A stretch of DNA of 64,000 nt from Mariannaea sp. PMI_226 (Eukaryota; Ascomycota; Sordariomycetes; Hypocreales; Nectriaceae), in the NCBI GenBank assembly GCA_024336345.1, contig JANFOG010000008.1:1116001-1180000 (forward strand). The letters are read 5' to 3'. This document shows, piece after piece, positions 26,670-38,382 of the stretch (positions within the stretch are counted from its first letter, which is position 1; each line of letters opens with the position of its first letter). Position numbers and translations under genes: made by a program. Below the pieces are notes generated by a model that was not told where the DNA came from, ran no database searches, and worked only from the letters and a program-made list of their open reading frames with translations.

Positions 26670-27682
26670 ATTTTGAGCGAGCGACTTTGTATGTACGACA
26701 TGGAGGGTAGGAATCGATGGACAAGTCTTCCAAAGCAAAGAAGACGAGGGATTTGACAAGTATGGTGTATGCATATATCCTTACCCGCCGACAGGGTAGA
26801 CTTTCTCTTGAGTTACGGGACAGAACCGGTCAATAAAAAAAAACATTTGAATCAAGTTTCAACCCTGGCTAGGCGGTGGTGTGCGTATGCTTAGAATTTG
26901 GGATTTGTCGACTGGGCTCTCTGGTTCGCTCCAGACTGCCTGCCCACTCCTTATTTTCATTTCTCGGGTGACAAACTTGCGGATGTTCAGCTTGGTCCTA
27001 TGACCAGAGATTAGGGGATGGTGCAGATGAAGCAGGTGAAGCGGGTGAAAAACCGCAAAACACATCGAGTAGAAGACTCGACGGTGCCTGCCAACCGCTC
27101 ATCGCCCTATTGCACCAATTGCGTAATGTCCGTGAGAGGAGATGTCTTTTTAGGGACGTGTCGGAGCCAATTTTAGACCGTATTTTCCCAAGTGGCTTCC
27201 TAGTATCATGGTTTCTCAGGCTCATGGGACCTCGGATCGGTTTGGGACTCAAAGCACGTTCAGCTAGGTTCCTTCATCAATGTCGTTATCTACGAGAGGT
27301 ATGCCGCCGAAGAGAAGCAGCGAAACGATAGATAAATAATTGCGTTCAAAATTCTCTCGGTGGTTTAAATCGAAAAAAAAGAACATCTATCGATAACAAG
27401 ACCAGACAAAAAACCACCTCATTGATTCTGTCTCCCAACAGAAGAATATAATTTCAAATTACGCAAGTATCACAGATATTCAAGTCATAAGGATCGCCAA
27501 GATAGGAGCGTATATTTCGTTATTTTTGTCAAGAAAACAATGGAATTAATATTCCCTGCAATGAATGGTATCAAAATGCTCACAACGCCGTGGTTTATAA
27601 CCCCATCCGCCAACGCCAAGTACAACAAATAGTGACAAGTACAAATGAAAAATGAAAAAAACACCGTCTAGCGGTCGTCACT
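26670..27682. other. 3'-3' gap after the B12 gene
   Basis: 1 kb between converging genes, A/T-rich in its last 300 bases (3' untranslated region of the minus-strand gene). No gene recognised. Confidence 0.5.
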
Positions 27683-29401
27683 TCATAGTGCTATACCGTT
27701 TACAACGTCTAGAGCGCTCTCGACTGCTGTCTCCAACTCTTGAACTCTCGTTTTTAGGCCCTTGTTCTCATCCTTTAGAAGGCTGACAGTATCCCAGGCA
27801 ACACTGGCGTCTCGTCCCTGACAATTGCGGCATCCGTTCAGGCTGAGTGATGAATCCGAAGCCTCTGCTGAATAGCCCTTGAAAAGTTTTTGAAACGTCG
27901 ATAGCTGGGAATTGCTGTTTCTGCCAGGTCGATGGGGCTCTAGCATGGCCTGCCTTTGTTGAATGGTTGGGGTGCAGACAGGACTAGTTTCGGACATAGT
28001 CGTGGCAATCGTTGGGCTTCGAGACCTTGAAAAGATGCTCGCCTCATCTATGCTGTCCTCATCGGTATCCACACTGAGATCCGACTTTGTTGTTCCGTTG
28101 CTTGTTCGCCAGTTCCGTCTCATTCTCTGTCTGTCCTCATCGATGCTCAGGTCCTCAGAGACAGTCGAAGTTCTTGAAGAAGCGACGTACTTGTCTCGTG
28201 CCGCTTGCTCCTCCGCTCGCGCCCTCTTCTCCATAGCCAACTCTTGTTCTAAAGAGGCCATGGTTTCTTCTCGTTGAGCTGCTTGCTGAGCCAAGTCTTC
28301 CAGCTGCATCTTCAAGTGGCGAATTCGAGTATCCACCTCTTCCTTATCTTCTTCCTGGGCGTCCAGCTCAGATTGTAGTCTTTGGCAATCATTAGTCCGC
28401 TGCTGATAAGCGACCTGGAATTTGTTGAGAAGGCCGATAGCATTCATTTGGAGGTTCTTGAATGCCGCCGGTGAGAAAGTTGTACCTTCGACATGATTGC
28501 CTCCGGGGAAGAGAGCAGATTCAATGTCAAGGTTTATTAGTTGATCATCTTCCAGCACGGACATGGATGATGTCGGTATCTCCTGAGTAGGCGAAGAGAA
28601 GAAGCTGAGACGAGATGCGGGAGAACCAAGTTTGGGTGTACTTGAAGCACTGCGTGTTCTGCATGGGGGGGCTGTGGTGACTGGGGAGCTCGGCAGAGCA
28701 TAGGATGGAGTGCGGCCTCGAGCGAACCACCGCGAACGACTACCATCTGAGGTTGGTGACGGTACTGATGATGCCGCCATTGCGCTTAGCGGTTCTACGG
28801 GCTTGCTAAAGCTGCGTGACCGTTTGTCACCTGTGAGGGCCATGTCGAGAGAGTGGATGCGGTTATGTCTGGATTGGGTGCGAGGAACCAAGAAATCGTT
28901 GTGATCAGTGGTGTAGATACCAAGGCTGTCGGAGACGTCGGAGTAGGTAACAGAGTTACGCAAAGGAGATCGAAACTTGGGCGACCCTGCTTCTACATGG
29001 AAGCTGGAGTGTCGAGGTGAAGACGGAGGCGATTGAGCCACAGGTGAAGGTGCTTGAATCGAAGCGGCTGGGATTGTAGGACTCAACGTATACAGAGATG
29101 ATGCTGAGCTCGAAAGCGAGAGAGGAACAGGAGACAGAGGAGAAGGTAGCGGAAGTGTTTCTCGACTTGTTTCTCTTGTATGCAACTCGAGTCGCCGGTG
29201 GGAGGAGGACGATAAAGAATAGGCGATGTTGTTTGTTGATCCAACCGGGGATTTCAAACCGGACGTCGCAGATAGAGAGTTAGCAGGGGAAGAATGACAG
29301 GGACGGCAATCGAGTTGTAACTGGATTCGGTTCAGTCCCTGTGCCTGCTCTTGTTCGTTCTCGTGCTTGAGCGAGATTTGGGAGCCTTGGGAGTTTAGCA
29401 T
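27683..29401 (-). CDS. Coiled-coil protein of unknown function
   Basis: Single exon, 572 aa, starting at the ATG at 29401. I do not recognise a named family. The first 300 residues are Ser/Pro-rich with many SP and SPR sites (SPRHSSFH, SPKFRSP, SPASRLS), which suggests a phosphorylated, disordered region. Residues about 315-405 form a long coiled coil (LLNKFQVAYQQR ... MEKRARAEEQAARDKY). A second short coiled coil closes the protein after a GCRNCQG pair of cysteines at about residue 522, followed by VAWDTVSLLKDENKGLKTRV, which reads like a conserved fungal C-terminal motif. A structural or cytoskeletal/polarity adaptor would fit, but that is inference only. Confidence 0.85.
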   Translation of the reverse strand: MLNSQGSQISLKHENEQEQAQGLNRIQLQLDCRPCHSSPANSLSATSGLKSPVGSTNNIAYSLSSSSHRRLELHTRETSRETLPLPSPLSPVPLSLSSSASSLYTLSPTIPAASIQAPSPVAQSPPSSPRHSSFHVEAGSPKFRSPLRNSVTYSDVSDSLGIYTTDHNDFLVPRTQSRHNRIHSLDMALTGDKRSRSFSKPVEPLSAMAASSVPSPTSDGSRSRWFARGRTPSYALPSSPVTTAPPCRTRSASSTPKLGSPASRLSFFSSPTQEIPTSSMSVLEDDQLINLDIESALFPGGNHVEGTTFSPAAFKNLQMNAIGLLNKFQVAYQQRTNDCQRLQSELDAQEEDKEEVDTRIRHLKMQLEDLAQQAAQREETMASLEQELAMEKRARAEEQAARDKYVASSRTSTVSEDLSIDEDRQRMRRNWRTSNGTTKSDLSVDTDEDSIDEASIFSRSRSPTIATTMSETSPVCTPTIQQRQAMLEPHRPGRNSNSQLSTFQKLFKGYSAEASDSSLSLNGCRNCQGRDASVAWDTVSLLKDENKGLKTRVQELETAVESALDVVNGIAL

Positions 29402-30252
29402 GATGTGCTAATAGTTCCCAGGTGGAGAAACGACGAGGGAGTGTGAGGAACGATGGGGGAGATGGTCTCAAGATCCACGAGTCCGGAGATGACGGGCAAG
29501 GGAGGGGGTGTGGTCTAGGTAGTCAAAATGCACCCCCTGGGAGAGGAGGAGGAGGTTTGTTTTCAGTAAGGTAGGCTGATTAGGAAGGTTCAGAAAGGCT
29601 GGATAAAGGATGGGAGATGAAGGGGGAGCACAAAAAAATGATTAATTACTGGAGGTACTCGGAAGGGAAGAGAAAGGGAAAATGAGTGCAGCAGGCCCTC
29701 GGAAAACAGGATGATGTGACGATGAGAGAATGGAGCATCGTTGAATAACAACCCAGCACGCGAAGCGCACATGAACAGAAAGAAAAAAAAATAGAAAAAA
29801 AAACACAAATAAAAATAAAAACAAATATGTAAATAAATAAAGTGAGGCCCAAGGCACGAATATTCCTAGTCAGTTCAGTGCAAGGCTGCTGCGCAACATT
29901 GCACAGTCACACTCAGTCCATACGAATTGCTTGGTCCAACACTTCAGGTGCGGGCTTGTATGCTCCAGTTGCCTCCAGTGCATCTATCACAACTGCGCGT
30001 CCGTCAACTCAACTCGACAACCAGTTCTGAGGGGGGTCGCACAATAGTCCCCCCGCACGCGTGGCCGAGTACGGTTGGGCGGGATCCAAGCCGACGGGGC
30101 TTTTTGGCGGAGATTGTCTCACTGGGGGTGGCAGCTTCAAAGCCTAAACTGGAAGCACCAAGCCCAAAGGGGTGCCATGGCAGTGGCGATTTACCAGGTA
30201 GCTTACCTGTTTACGGTACTACAGTAGCTGGTCAGTGTCCCTGTGGGTGCCT

Positions 30253-30299
30253 CTACCATGTCCCCTACCATGTCCCCTACCACGTCCCCTACCACGTCT
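30253..30299 (+). repeat. 12-bp minisatellite
   Basis: Four head-to-tail copies of CTACCATGTCCC; the later two carry a T-to-C change (CTACCACGTCCC) and the last is degenerate at its end. Confidence 0.9.
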
Positions 30300-30980
30300 G
30301 ACCCCTAGGGTCCCAAAGGTCAACTGTTTTTTAATTGCTTTCCAGTGAATTATTACTACGCAGACGACGATATAGACGACATGCCCACTGTGGTACGGAG
30401 TAATCTATACCTATGGAGCAATTGCCTTCGTTTAGGTACAGTATCTATGCGAAACAGACCGAGCACCCTGGCCTGGAATAGAGAGAGCTCTGTGCTCCGT
30501 ACTACGTCTCGATTCATTCCCTTTTCCCTCTTCACAAAAAAAGGGACTTGGGAGCTCTTCGTCTTACGTCGGTTGCAAGCAATGTCTCTAGACTGTGTTC
30601 TCTCCTTCTCAACTGCATGCCCAGAAGCGGCTTATAAGCTGGGCACAGCGGAATGCTTGACCTCCACTGTAGCCAGCCACGCGCTCCAAGGGGACCCGCA
30701 TGTTTGTCTTGTCTTGCACTTCCCGTTGTCAATCAATCGTCAACATGAAATTCCAGACATCACAGGCCTGACAATGCATTGAATTCTACCTCATCCGTTT
30801 CAGATGCGGAATGTATTGGGCAATGGCCCCGACTGAGTTCCAGGGTTTACCCTCTTTTGGGCCCCCCTTCCCCCTCCTCTCCCCAGCCCCTCACTGCAAT
30901 GAGAATATCTAGATATTTCTCACAAATATAGATTTGATGATGAAAGAGACCTGCTGTGATCGTCATTTTGTCTCTTCAAA

Positions 30981-31013
30981 GCTTTGCTTTTCTTTGCTTT
31001 GCTTTGCTTTGCT
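30981..31013 (+). repeat. TTTGC pentamer tract
   Basis: Six or so imperfect tandem copies of GCTTT, pyrimidine-rich on the + strand. Confidence 0.85.
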
Positions 31014-32716
31014 CTCAGCAGGTCTCCCTCGTCGCCACCCGCTAGCCGGGCCGTGTAAGTGTAGTGCATGGACCAATCTACAACGGCCCGTCAATTGAAG
31101 GGCTGCAACTCAGTCGCCTGACGAGTATCACAAAAAGCTGGCGCAAGTCTCATCCTCTTGCACTCGTCCGTTACAGAAATATCAGCTTGTCGTAGAACAA
31201 GGAGCCATCCCTCAACTTCACCCATCAAGCCGGATTACCCATCAGGGCCAGATCCGTTCTCAAGCCGGCTGGAACGTGTTAGTGGCATTCAGATCGAGAG
31301 TTAATCAGTACATGTTGGTGTGGTCATCAGCGCATTAGGCGGCGATCTGGGAAGGGAAAACCTAGGCCATCGATTATCCAACCACTCCCCCGGCATACTT
31401 TTTTTCGTGGCTTTTGATTCTACAACCTTGACTCCATCTCCGACCCTCTAACCAACCAACCACGCTTCAAGGGGGCTTCAGACTTTGAAAGTCTCCTGAC
31501 CGCCGGAACATTCACGCCAGACGAAGCTCCTTCACCAAATGTAGCTGGGGAGAGTAGATCGTTCGCAAGTGACTGTTTTTACACTATCCCGATTTCACCC
31601 ATACCTCTCTTCCTTGACCTCACCCATCTTTATCATGTGAATGAAACCTCTTTTGCAGCGACCCATTCAGCGTCTCGTTTCTCGATATGACTTGGCCAAT
31701 CCTGGGCTAAAACAACCAGACTACCTACTCACCGTCCTTTTGCCATACCGATAGTTGACTGGCATCCTTCAGAGTCATCGTGTTTCAGCCTTCGGACATC
31801 TTGACACACGTGAGAAAGAGGGGACCCGAGGTGCTCGCCTCCAGATAGATAAGGCACTTGCAGGTATAGCGGTAATATACCTACCTATCTATGTAGGTCG
31901 TTGTCGCTACATACAATCATGCGAGTGCGTCGTTATTCCTCATGCAGTTATCTATGTACCTTGGGGAGGGAAGTAAGGTAAGGTAGGCAGGATTTGCTTA
32001 ATCAACTCTACCTAACTACCTTGGATACCTTTCAGTTGTTCGTTGTCTACCTACCATACATAGGTAGTCACCCAGAGATGCCCATTCCCGAGTTGTATTC
32101 ATCGTATTGTGATCTCTCCCCCAAGATGAAACTTCCATGTCGAACTCTCTTTCCTCACAACATCACATTCTCACTGAGAAGGGGTCGAGGGAATCAAGTC
32201 AGTTACTGCTTGTATTCCTCGTCATCGCCGGCCATGCCTTACACCACAACATCGGTAGAGGAAGACTCGCACTATCTTGGTAACTGCCTAGACACCTACC
32301 CACCGTAGAGAGACGCCTTCCACTACATTGGAATATGGAAAAGATACAAGGCAGGTGAATACCTTGGCTGGCTGAGGATGCATCATCACTGCCTCCTATA
32401 CATGCCTCGCAACTTCCTACTCACTCACGCTCAGCCTTAGAATCAGAAAGGACCTCCTTCGCTGCATCTTAGTAGACTCTCCCTCCTCATCTCCCATTTT
32501 GCTTCTCTCCCACACTCATCTTTTCTCATCAACTTACTCACGACATCATTAACATCTTACGCGTGCTCTTGGGTTTGCCCTTTCATTCTCATCGATAAAT
32601 CGCCTCAATACGTGAGCTCATTCTTACCTACCTTACGTATTTGTTAACTACGCGTTGACTCGAAGCTGTCTACCAATTCCCTGTTCACGGATTTTAAGTC
32701 CCCTTCAATAATCATC

Positions 32717-33325
32717 ATGGCCCTCCGAGATCTCTTCTTTGGCAGATTCCCCCGCGCCGTCCTCAGACTCCTGTTGCTCTTCTTTGCGTTGTCTAGCTTC
32801 GCTCTTTTTATCCTCTCCTCTATTACCACGCACAAAATCAGACAGTGCAAAGATGTCCCACCTCTTGTCCAGATTCGCTGCTATGATGGCGATTGGGTGC
32901 CTTACTTGTTCCTTACCGGCGCTGCTCTGCTCTAGTGGCTCGGGGCCAGTGCCATATTCATCTTCCTCTTCGCTGTACCAGGGGATCTGAACTATCGTGT
33001 GCCTCGCTACGTCATCAACTTTCTCGTCGCCCTCATTCTGGCATCGCTCCCTGCCTTCCTTCTCGGCTGGAAGGATCATGGTTCTTTCACGAAGCATGTC
33101 GACTGGGATGCTGGAGCTCGCACACTATCCACTCTTACCCTTGCTCACATCAACTTGTAAGTCCTCTCTCTGGTGTCTTGGTTAGTCAGTGATCACAGCC
33201 ATTAAAGTTTTGCCAGCTTCGTTGCTCTTGTCATTCTTCTCATGTCTCTTCTTCTTGACTTTCCGCTGGACGTGTTTCCGAGAGAACTTGAGAAGAATCG
33301 CGCCGATATCGCCTCCACTGCTTGA
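32717..33325 (+). CDS. Small four-TM membrane protein interrupted by in-frame TAG
   Basis: Exons 32717-33156 and 33217-33325 with a 60-nt intron (GTAAGT ... CCAG). The frame is complete, 183 codons including the final TGA, except for TAG at codon 73 (32933-32935). Four hydrophobic helices are visible: AVLRLLLLFFALSSFALFIL; one around WVPYLFLTGAALL-stop-WLGASAIFIFLF; VINFLVALILASLPAFLLG; and, after the intron, VALVILLMSLLLL. The tail is charged (PRELEKNRADIAS). The TAG sits in the middle of the second helix, and both the frame and a proper intron continue past it, which is not expected of a real terminus. It may be a young pseudogene, a sequencing error, or a gene restored by UAG-to-UGG editing. 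I do not recognise the family. Confidence 0.72.
32933..32935 (+). other. Premature TAG inside a hairpin loop
   Basis: In the mRNA sense, 32918-32924 (GGCGCUG) can pair with 32947-32953 (CAGUGCC, one G-U pair). After one bulged C, 32925-32928 (CUCU) can pair with 32942-32945 (GGGG). This leaves the UAG in a loop of about 11-13 nt. A-to-G change of the middle base gives UGG, Trp. Confidence 0.6.
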
Positions 33326-33882
33326 CGCAGAGTACTCATGACTGGCATTGGCAATAGTATCATGCTTCGCAAGACTGCCGCGGGTAGTTGGTAGACCTGG
33401 TTTCATCCCTGTGTTGTTGCGGTTGGAAAGGGTTCAAAATCGAGACAATGGATTCTGTGCACAGTTTTGACTGGAGTTTGGCGGCACACCCTCTGACAGG
33501 AATTACTTATAAGAAAGCACCCATTGCCGGACAGTGGCGCTCTAGAACTAGAATAAATTCATAATGCGTTGTTGCACTGTCTCATAAAAAGCCCCAATTT
33601 CTGATCCCGGCATCCTAACCTTGTTGCGCGCCCATTACCGTTACTCCTCTATATGCAGTCGCGTGCTGAGCTTGGGATATCACATACTACAAGATACACC
33701 AGCTGACACAAAATAGATATAACCAAACCCTTCCGGAAAGACACAAAATAAAGAACATAAAATATCCTGGCCTGCTAAATTTCCTAAAGCAAAGTGCAAA
33801 AGTGGTATTACTCAACCCAGCATTTACGCCATAGCACATAACTCCCCTACAACATAGCACTCATCCTCGCCTCAGCCACTTT
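33326..33882. other. 3'-3' gap downstream of the four-TM gene
   Basis: 557 bases between converging genes, the shortest such gap in the window; A/T-rich in its last 200 bases. Nothing else seen. Confidence 0.55.
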
Positions 33883-35622
33883 TCATCGTAGATCGATAGA
33901 AGGGAAATATCGAGGTCCCGCGAAGCCCCGAGCTATGACAGACTGAATATCGATATTGCTAGAGGGATCGTGGTGCGAGCTCCACATCTTGAGGAGAATG
34001 AAGCGGCCGGAAACGGGGGGGTCGAAACGAATGGTACATTTGCTTTTGTGCTTCTCGATGTTGAAGCGCGTGTGGGGGGTAAGGAGAGTACCCCCCACGG
34101 CGCGGAGAGCTTCCTGCGTTGCCCAGGCATGAGCCTCGGCGGCATCGTTGAGAGAGGAGCGGCTGGGGAGGCCCGGGAGGTACTCGCGGGGGCGGGGGGC
34201 GGATGATGAGGGGTTGGTTGGGAAGTACTGGCGGCTGCGCGGGAGGCCCGAGTTCGTGCCTGGGTAGAGGCGCCAGTGGGAAAGGGACGGGTGGGTTATG
34301 TTGTCAGTGAAGTGTTCGCCGCTAAACGGCAGACCGGATTCGTCCTCGTCAGAGTCGTGGTTCTCAAAAGGTAGGGAGCCGATGTGATTTGCGCCGCGGC
34401 GGAGGAAAGGTGGCGCATGGTGGTCTTCATCATCTTCCTCGCTGCACTCGATTGTGACGCGGAAGTCTGGCAGGTCACTAGCAAATTCCCGGGGCATCTG
34501 GGGGACTCGTGCCTCGGACTCGTCGTTGCAGTATATTTGCCCGCGGGAGCGGAGAGTGGTTGTGCCACGCTCGTGGTGTTGGATGGAGAGGACCTCGGGG
34601 GGTATGCTGATGTCTCCTTCTCCAGACTCTTGGTTGGCCTTTTGAGCGTACTGGATTTCAAAACGAGCGGTTCTGCTGAGGACCTCATCTTGGTTCATAG
34701 ATACGAAGACCATCCCTTCTCGCACACTGTTCTTTAATTAGTTCTTAATCCAATGCATGTAAAGAAAGGGAAAAAATAAGGGGACGTGGGGAGTAGGGGA
34801 GCCATTGACAGTGACTTACGGGTGAGAATAGCTCAAGGATGTTGGCGCCTTAATGACGAGCTCTTGGAGCGTAAAGACAGTCGCTCCCTGATGCCGCAGC
34901 ACTATGTTACACCGTTGGCCCTTCGTGCAGTAGACTGATAGGTCATCCTTGAGGATATTTTCGGCCGAATACGAGGTCTCGTTTGAGAACATGCCTCCGT
35001 CGCAGCTGACAATCTCCATGCGGAGCTGGCCAGGTTCAACCTGGCCATATTTTCCATAGCGGAAGCCCTTAAAGCTGGGCACCAGCCGATCGGAATCCAG
35101 CTTCCGGCGTTTGGGTCGTCGAATAAAATCGGAGTTGTCTTGCGGCCGTAGAGGTGGGGAGAAGTTGGGTATGTGAACAGGGTACTCAGGAGGGATTTGA
35201 TTTTGAATATCAACGAGAAGACGAAGATGGGAGTCTGCATTGTCGTGGATGTAAGAATTGTAGTCGAAGCCGGTGGATCCGGTAGTCTCGGCTGAGGACC
35301 GCATGCGGTCGTGGCGGCGAGACATGGGGAGCCAAGTTTCATCCGCAGGAGGAAAGAGGTCTTCGAGGTTGGGGTCTCTGTTCTCAATGTTGCGCTCCCT
35401 TTCTCTGGCATCGAGCTGGCGAATGCGGTCGGCGCGACGACTAATGGCAGAGGGTGTCCAATGCCGAGGGTACGTTCTACTGCTTGAAGCCCAAGTCGGC
35501 GATGTGTTGTCTCGGTCTCGCTGGGCGGCCAAGGCACGCAAGGAGGGGAGTCTGGGTGGGACGTCTTCGGAAGGTTCACGCTCGCGTTCTCGTGAGTACC
35601 CAGACCCCGATCTGGAGGACAT
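33883..35622 (-). CDS. Conserved fungal protein, possible split galactose-binding-like domain
   Basis: Exons 35622-34820 and 34726-33883 with a 93-nt intron; 548 aa. The N-terminal 170 residues are Arg/Glu/Ser-rich (RSGSGYSREREREPSE, ARERERNIENRD) with a nuclear-type basic cluster RRPKRRK. A conserved block then reads FKGFRYGKYGQVEPGQLRM, SCDGGMFSNE, VYCTKGQRCNIVLRH and TVFTLQELVIKAP. After a Ser/Asp/Glu-rich middle the protein ends with a second conserved block, CTIRFDPPVSGRFILLKMW, NIDIQSVIARGF and GPRYFPS. The two blocks resemble the front and back strands of a discoidin/galactose-binding-like beta sandwich separated by a disordered insert of about 200 residues. That fold is inference; I recall close fungal homologues but no assigned function. 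Confidence 0.8.
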
Positions 35623-38382
35623 TGTGATATGTGGCGGCTGTTGTCACTTCGGCCAGAGCAGGCAGAAGGAGGGGGGAAGATAAGGTGTTGAGGACGAGGT
35701 GTTGCGAGCCCACAGACGGATGTGGGTTCGTAGTTGGGTGTTTGCAGTCGGTGGCGGTGGTGGTTTAGATCCACAAGTTTGTGTGCTGAGAGAATACAGA
35801 TTAAAGTCTGCTTCTAGGATTCCAGGTTAATGATGGTCGAAGGTCCCAGATTCAACGGCTCCAGATCTAGATCACGGTAGTGAGTTGGCAGAGGCCGCTC
35901 TCCTCTGGTTGAGACTGGTTGCTGACGACCTGGTTACTCAATGTTTCAAAAAAAGGTGAATCACGGTGGGATCAAGGTGGCGGTATGGGACACAGCTCTT
36001 TCGAGGGATCGACAGAGTGACAAGCTGGACACTAGGAGGTGGGCGCTTGGCGCGCAGGCGCAAGGTGCGAAGGTATAGAGGTGCAAAGCGTGCAAAGCGT
36101 GCAAAAGGTGAGGGGTGCAGTTTGCTGCGAAAATTGGCTTGAAGTCTATGGGAAATAAATGTGAGCCTGGAAAGTTGATACATTGATTTTTCGGAGACAA
36201 AGTAAATCTGGGCGGTTGCTCTAATTTTTTTTTTCCCTTCATTTTCTGTCTGCCTGTTTTTTCGCCTTGCTTTTTTGCCTGTGCTTGTGTACCTAGTTGG
36301 TTCGCCCACTCTCGTTCCCCAGCCCGGCCACCAGGGCGAATGAGGCCACCAGGGAGGCTATCGAGGCGGGGAGAACCTCGCAACTTGGAGGTGGCGTCCC
36401 GAAAGCGAGAGCAGAGGGGGGATGGAAAACGGACGAGGCGGCGAGGCAAGAGAACATGTATGCTCACCATCCAAACAGCATTCAAGCGATGCAGCCCCGA
36501 TAACCACACAACGACACCAATATCGACCTTCCGAGGTGGGTGAAGCTGTTGAGGCGGTCGAGCAAAATGCCGGTCGAGAATGATGCAACGGACAAGAAGA
36601 GGAAGTGTGGGAACCTGGGTGGTACGTAGTAGTAGTAGTGGTAGCAGTCTGAATTACTTTCTCGTCCTGGTTCCCTTGCTTCTGGATTGAAAATGGCTCG
36701 GGCCGGCGTAAAGCCGGAGACGAAATGGATGGTGGGAAAAGGCGATGGGGGCGGGAATTAAGGAGAAGAAGAAGAAGAAGAAAAATTGAGCCAAGAAGAG
36801 AAGATAAGAAGCAGCAGACAGGAGCGTGCGTAGATATCGGTTATTAAGGGAATATGGTGTCTCTGGTGTCTCTGGTGTCGGTCAATTCTGATCAAATCTG
36901 GAACTTGATCAGTGACGAAAGTTCCAGGTCTTGTGACCTGTGAGTTTTGCACGATGACAGTGCTGTGTTGTGCTATGCAAAGCGATGCGGTGCTATTATG
37001 ACATCAAATGGGACCTAACCTACTGCTAGGTGCCCTACCTATGCGGTGTCGGGCTGGTGCGTGTACTCGGGAAGATGGGACCGGCCGTCACTATGACTAT
37101 GGTGGTGAGGCAGTCACTGCGTCTTATGTGAGAGTGAGTGAGAGTGAGTGAGAGCGAGAAGAGAGGGGGAGAGACGAAGGGGGGCATTCTGATGCAAAAT
37201 AAAACTGTTGAGGCGGGCTGTATTCCATTCTCTCCTCACTTCCCCGTATGCATGCATGTACGAGGAGATCGACGCAGAGACGGTATGTTGGCCCCCAGGC
37301 TACACTTTACTTGCACTTTTACCTCACTCGCCTGCGCGCAAATTTTAGGATAGGTAGACGAGAGATAGAAGCTCTAGTAGGGTATCCTCCAAGCTAGCAA
37401 TCGGAGGCTGTGGTTCCCACCCTGTCAAGTACCTACACCTTGGGTATTTGTTGACGTACAACATATGGAACCAAATCACTTCTTACTTTCAGATCACGTC
37501 TCATTACGAGCCGTTTGAAATGCATCATAAAGAAAGAAAAAGTATCAAAGGATGCTCGTCACAACACATTCTTGTGCGTCCTTGGGGGAGGTAATAGTTA
37601 GCCCATCATGGCACAACATCAAAACTGGGTGCTTTCAGAGGAGCGGGGGGGGGAGAACGGGGAGAAAGTCTCCCACTAGCACGATCGCGGGGGTTGAGTA
37701 AGAATCAAGCTGCTAAGAGTGACATTGTCCTGCAGCCAAGTACCGCCTGTGCCTTGCGTACCAATTTATCACACCGCCTATGGCGTGTTTAGGCGCGCAC
37801 ACGAGCACACTAAGCAGCTCCATTTTATTCATCAAGATAGATGCCTACCTACAGCACCTACAGCACCTACAGGCTACTGTACCTAGCGGGAACCTGGGCC
37901 TTTTCTCGGGAGGGCTCCCTCGCTCCGGGGGCCCCGCTAACAAATCCCCCCCGCGACCAAACGGCCAAACCGTGGGCGTGTGCCTCCCTCCCTCCCCGTG
38001 TTACAGCAGCTTTGATAGATCAACTACATCGACTAGGCTTCTAACACGCATAACAAGCAGCACGAGCAGTGCTTCGGTACGCATCACTCATATCTCCTTC
38101 TGGCCGCTTTTTCCCTTGAAGATATTTGCCACCGTCCCTTTGTGTGGACCATTTCTCCCAGCCGGCTGGGGATTTTCTTTTCTACTACGTACTTTTTTTT
38201 ATCCACCCCCACCGCGATCTGACCTCATAACAACCAACATTTTGCCAGCCTTGTCTCAGCCTCGCGCGGGCATCCAACATCTCAAAACCCAGCTTTCTTT
38301 TTGCATCTCTTCTCGCCCAGCTCTCATCCATCTTGGTAACACCGCTCTTCACCTCTTATCACCAGGGGCCACCTGCATCAGC
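35623..38382. promoter_or_regulatory. 5'-5' gap shared with aos1
   Basis: 2.8 kb with no convincing gene. It contains short tandem repeats (a GTGTCTCTG repeat near 36857-36880, GTGAGTGAGA near 37130-37155, CAGCACCTA near 37850-37870) and a pyrimidine-rich last 400 bases before the aos1 start, as expected of a fungal leader. Confidence 0.4.

Larger units (their letters stand above)
29402..32716. promoter_or_regulatory. 5'-5' gap between the coiled-coil gene and the four-TM gene
   Basis: 3.3 kb without a convincing gene. It has a 12-bp minisatellite (30253-30299), a TTTGC pentamer tract (30981-31013), CGGAGTAC-type words at 30393 and 30494, and a dense set of TACCTA/TAGGTA words (about 31870-32060). 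The last kilobase is pyrimidine-rich, like a promoter and leader for the four-TM gene. Confidence 0.4.

Noticed and set aside
32894..32935. A short intron that would remove the TAG of the four-TM gene
   Set aside because: The only fitting intron (GTGCCT ... CTCTAG) would be 39 nt with a poor donor and would delete most of a transmembrane helix.
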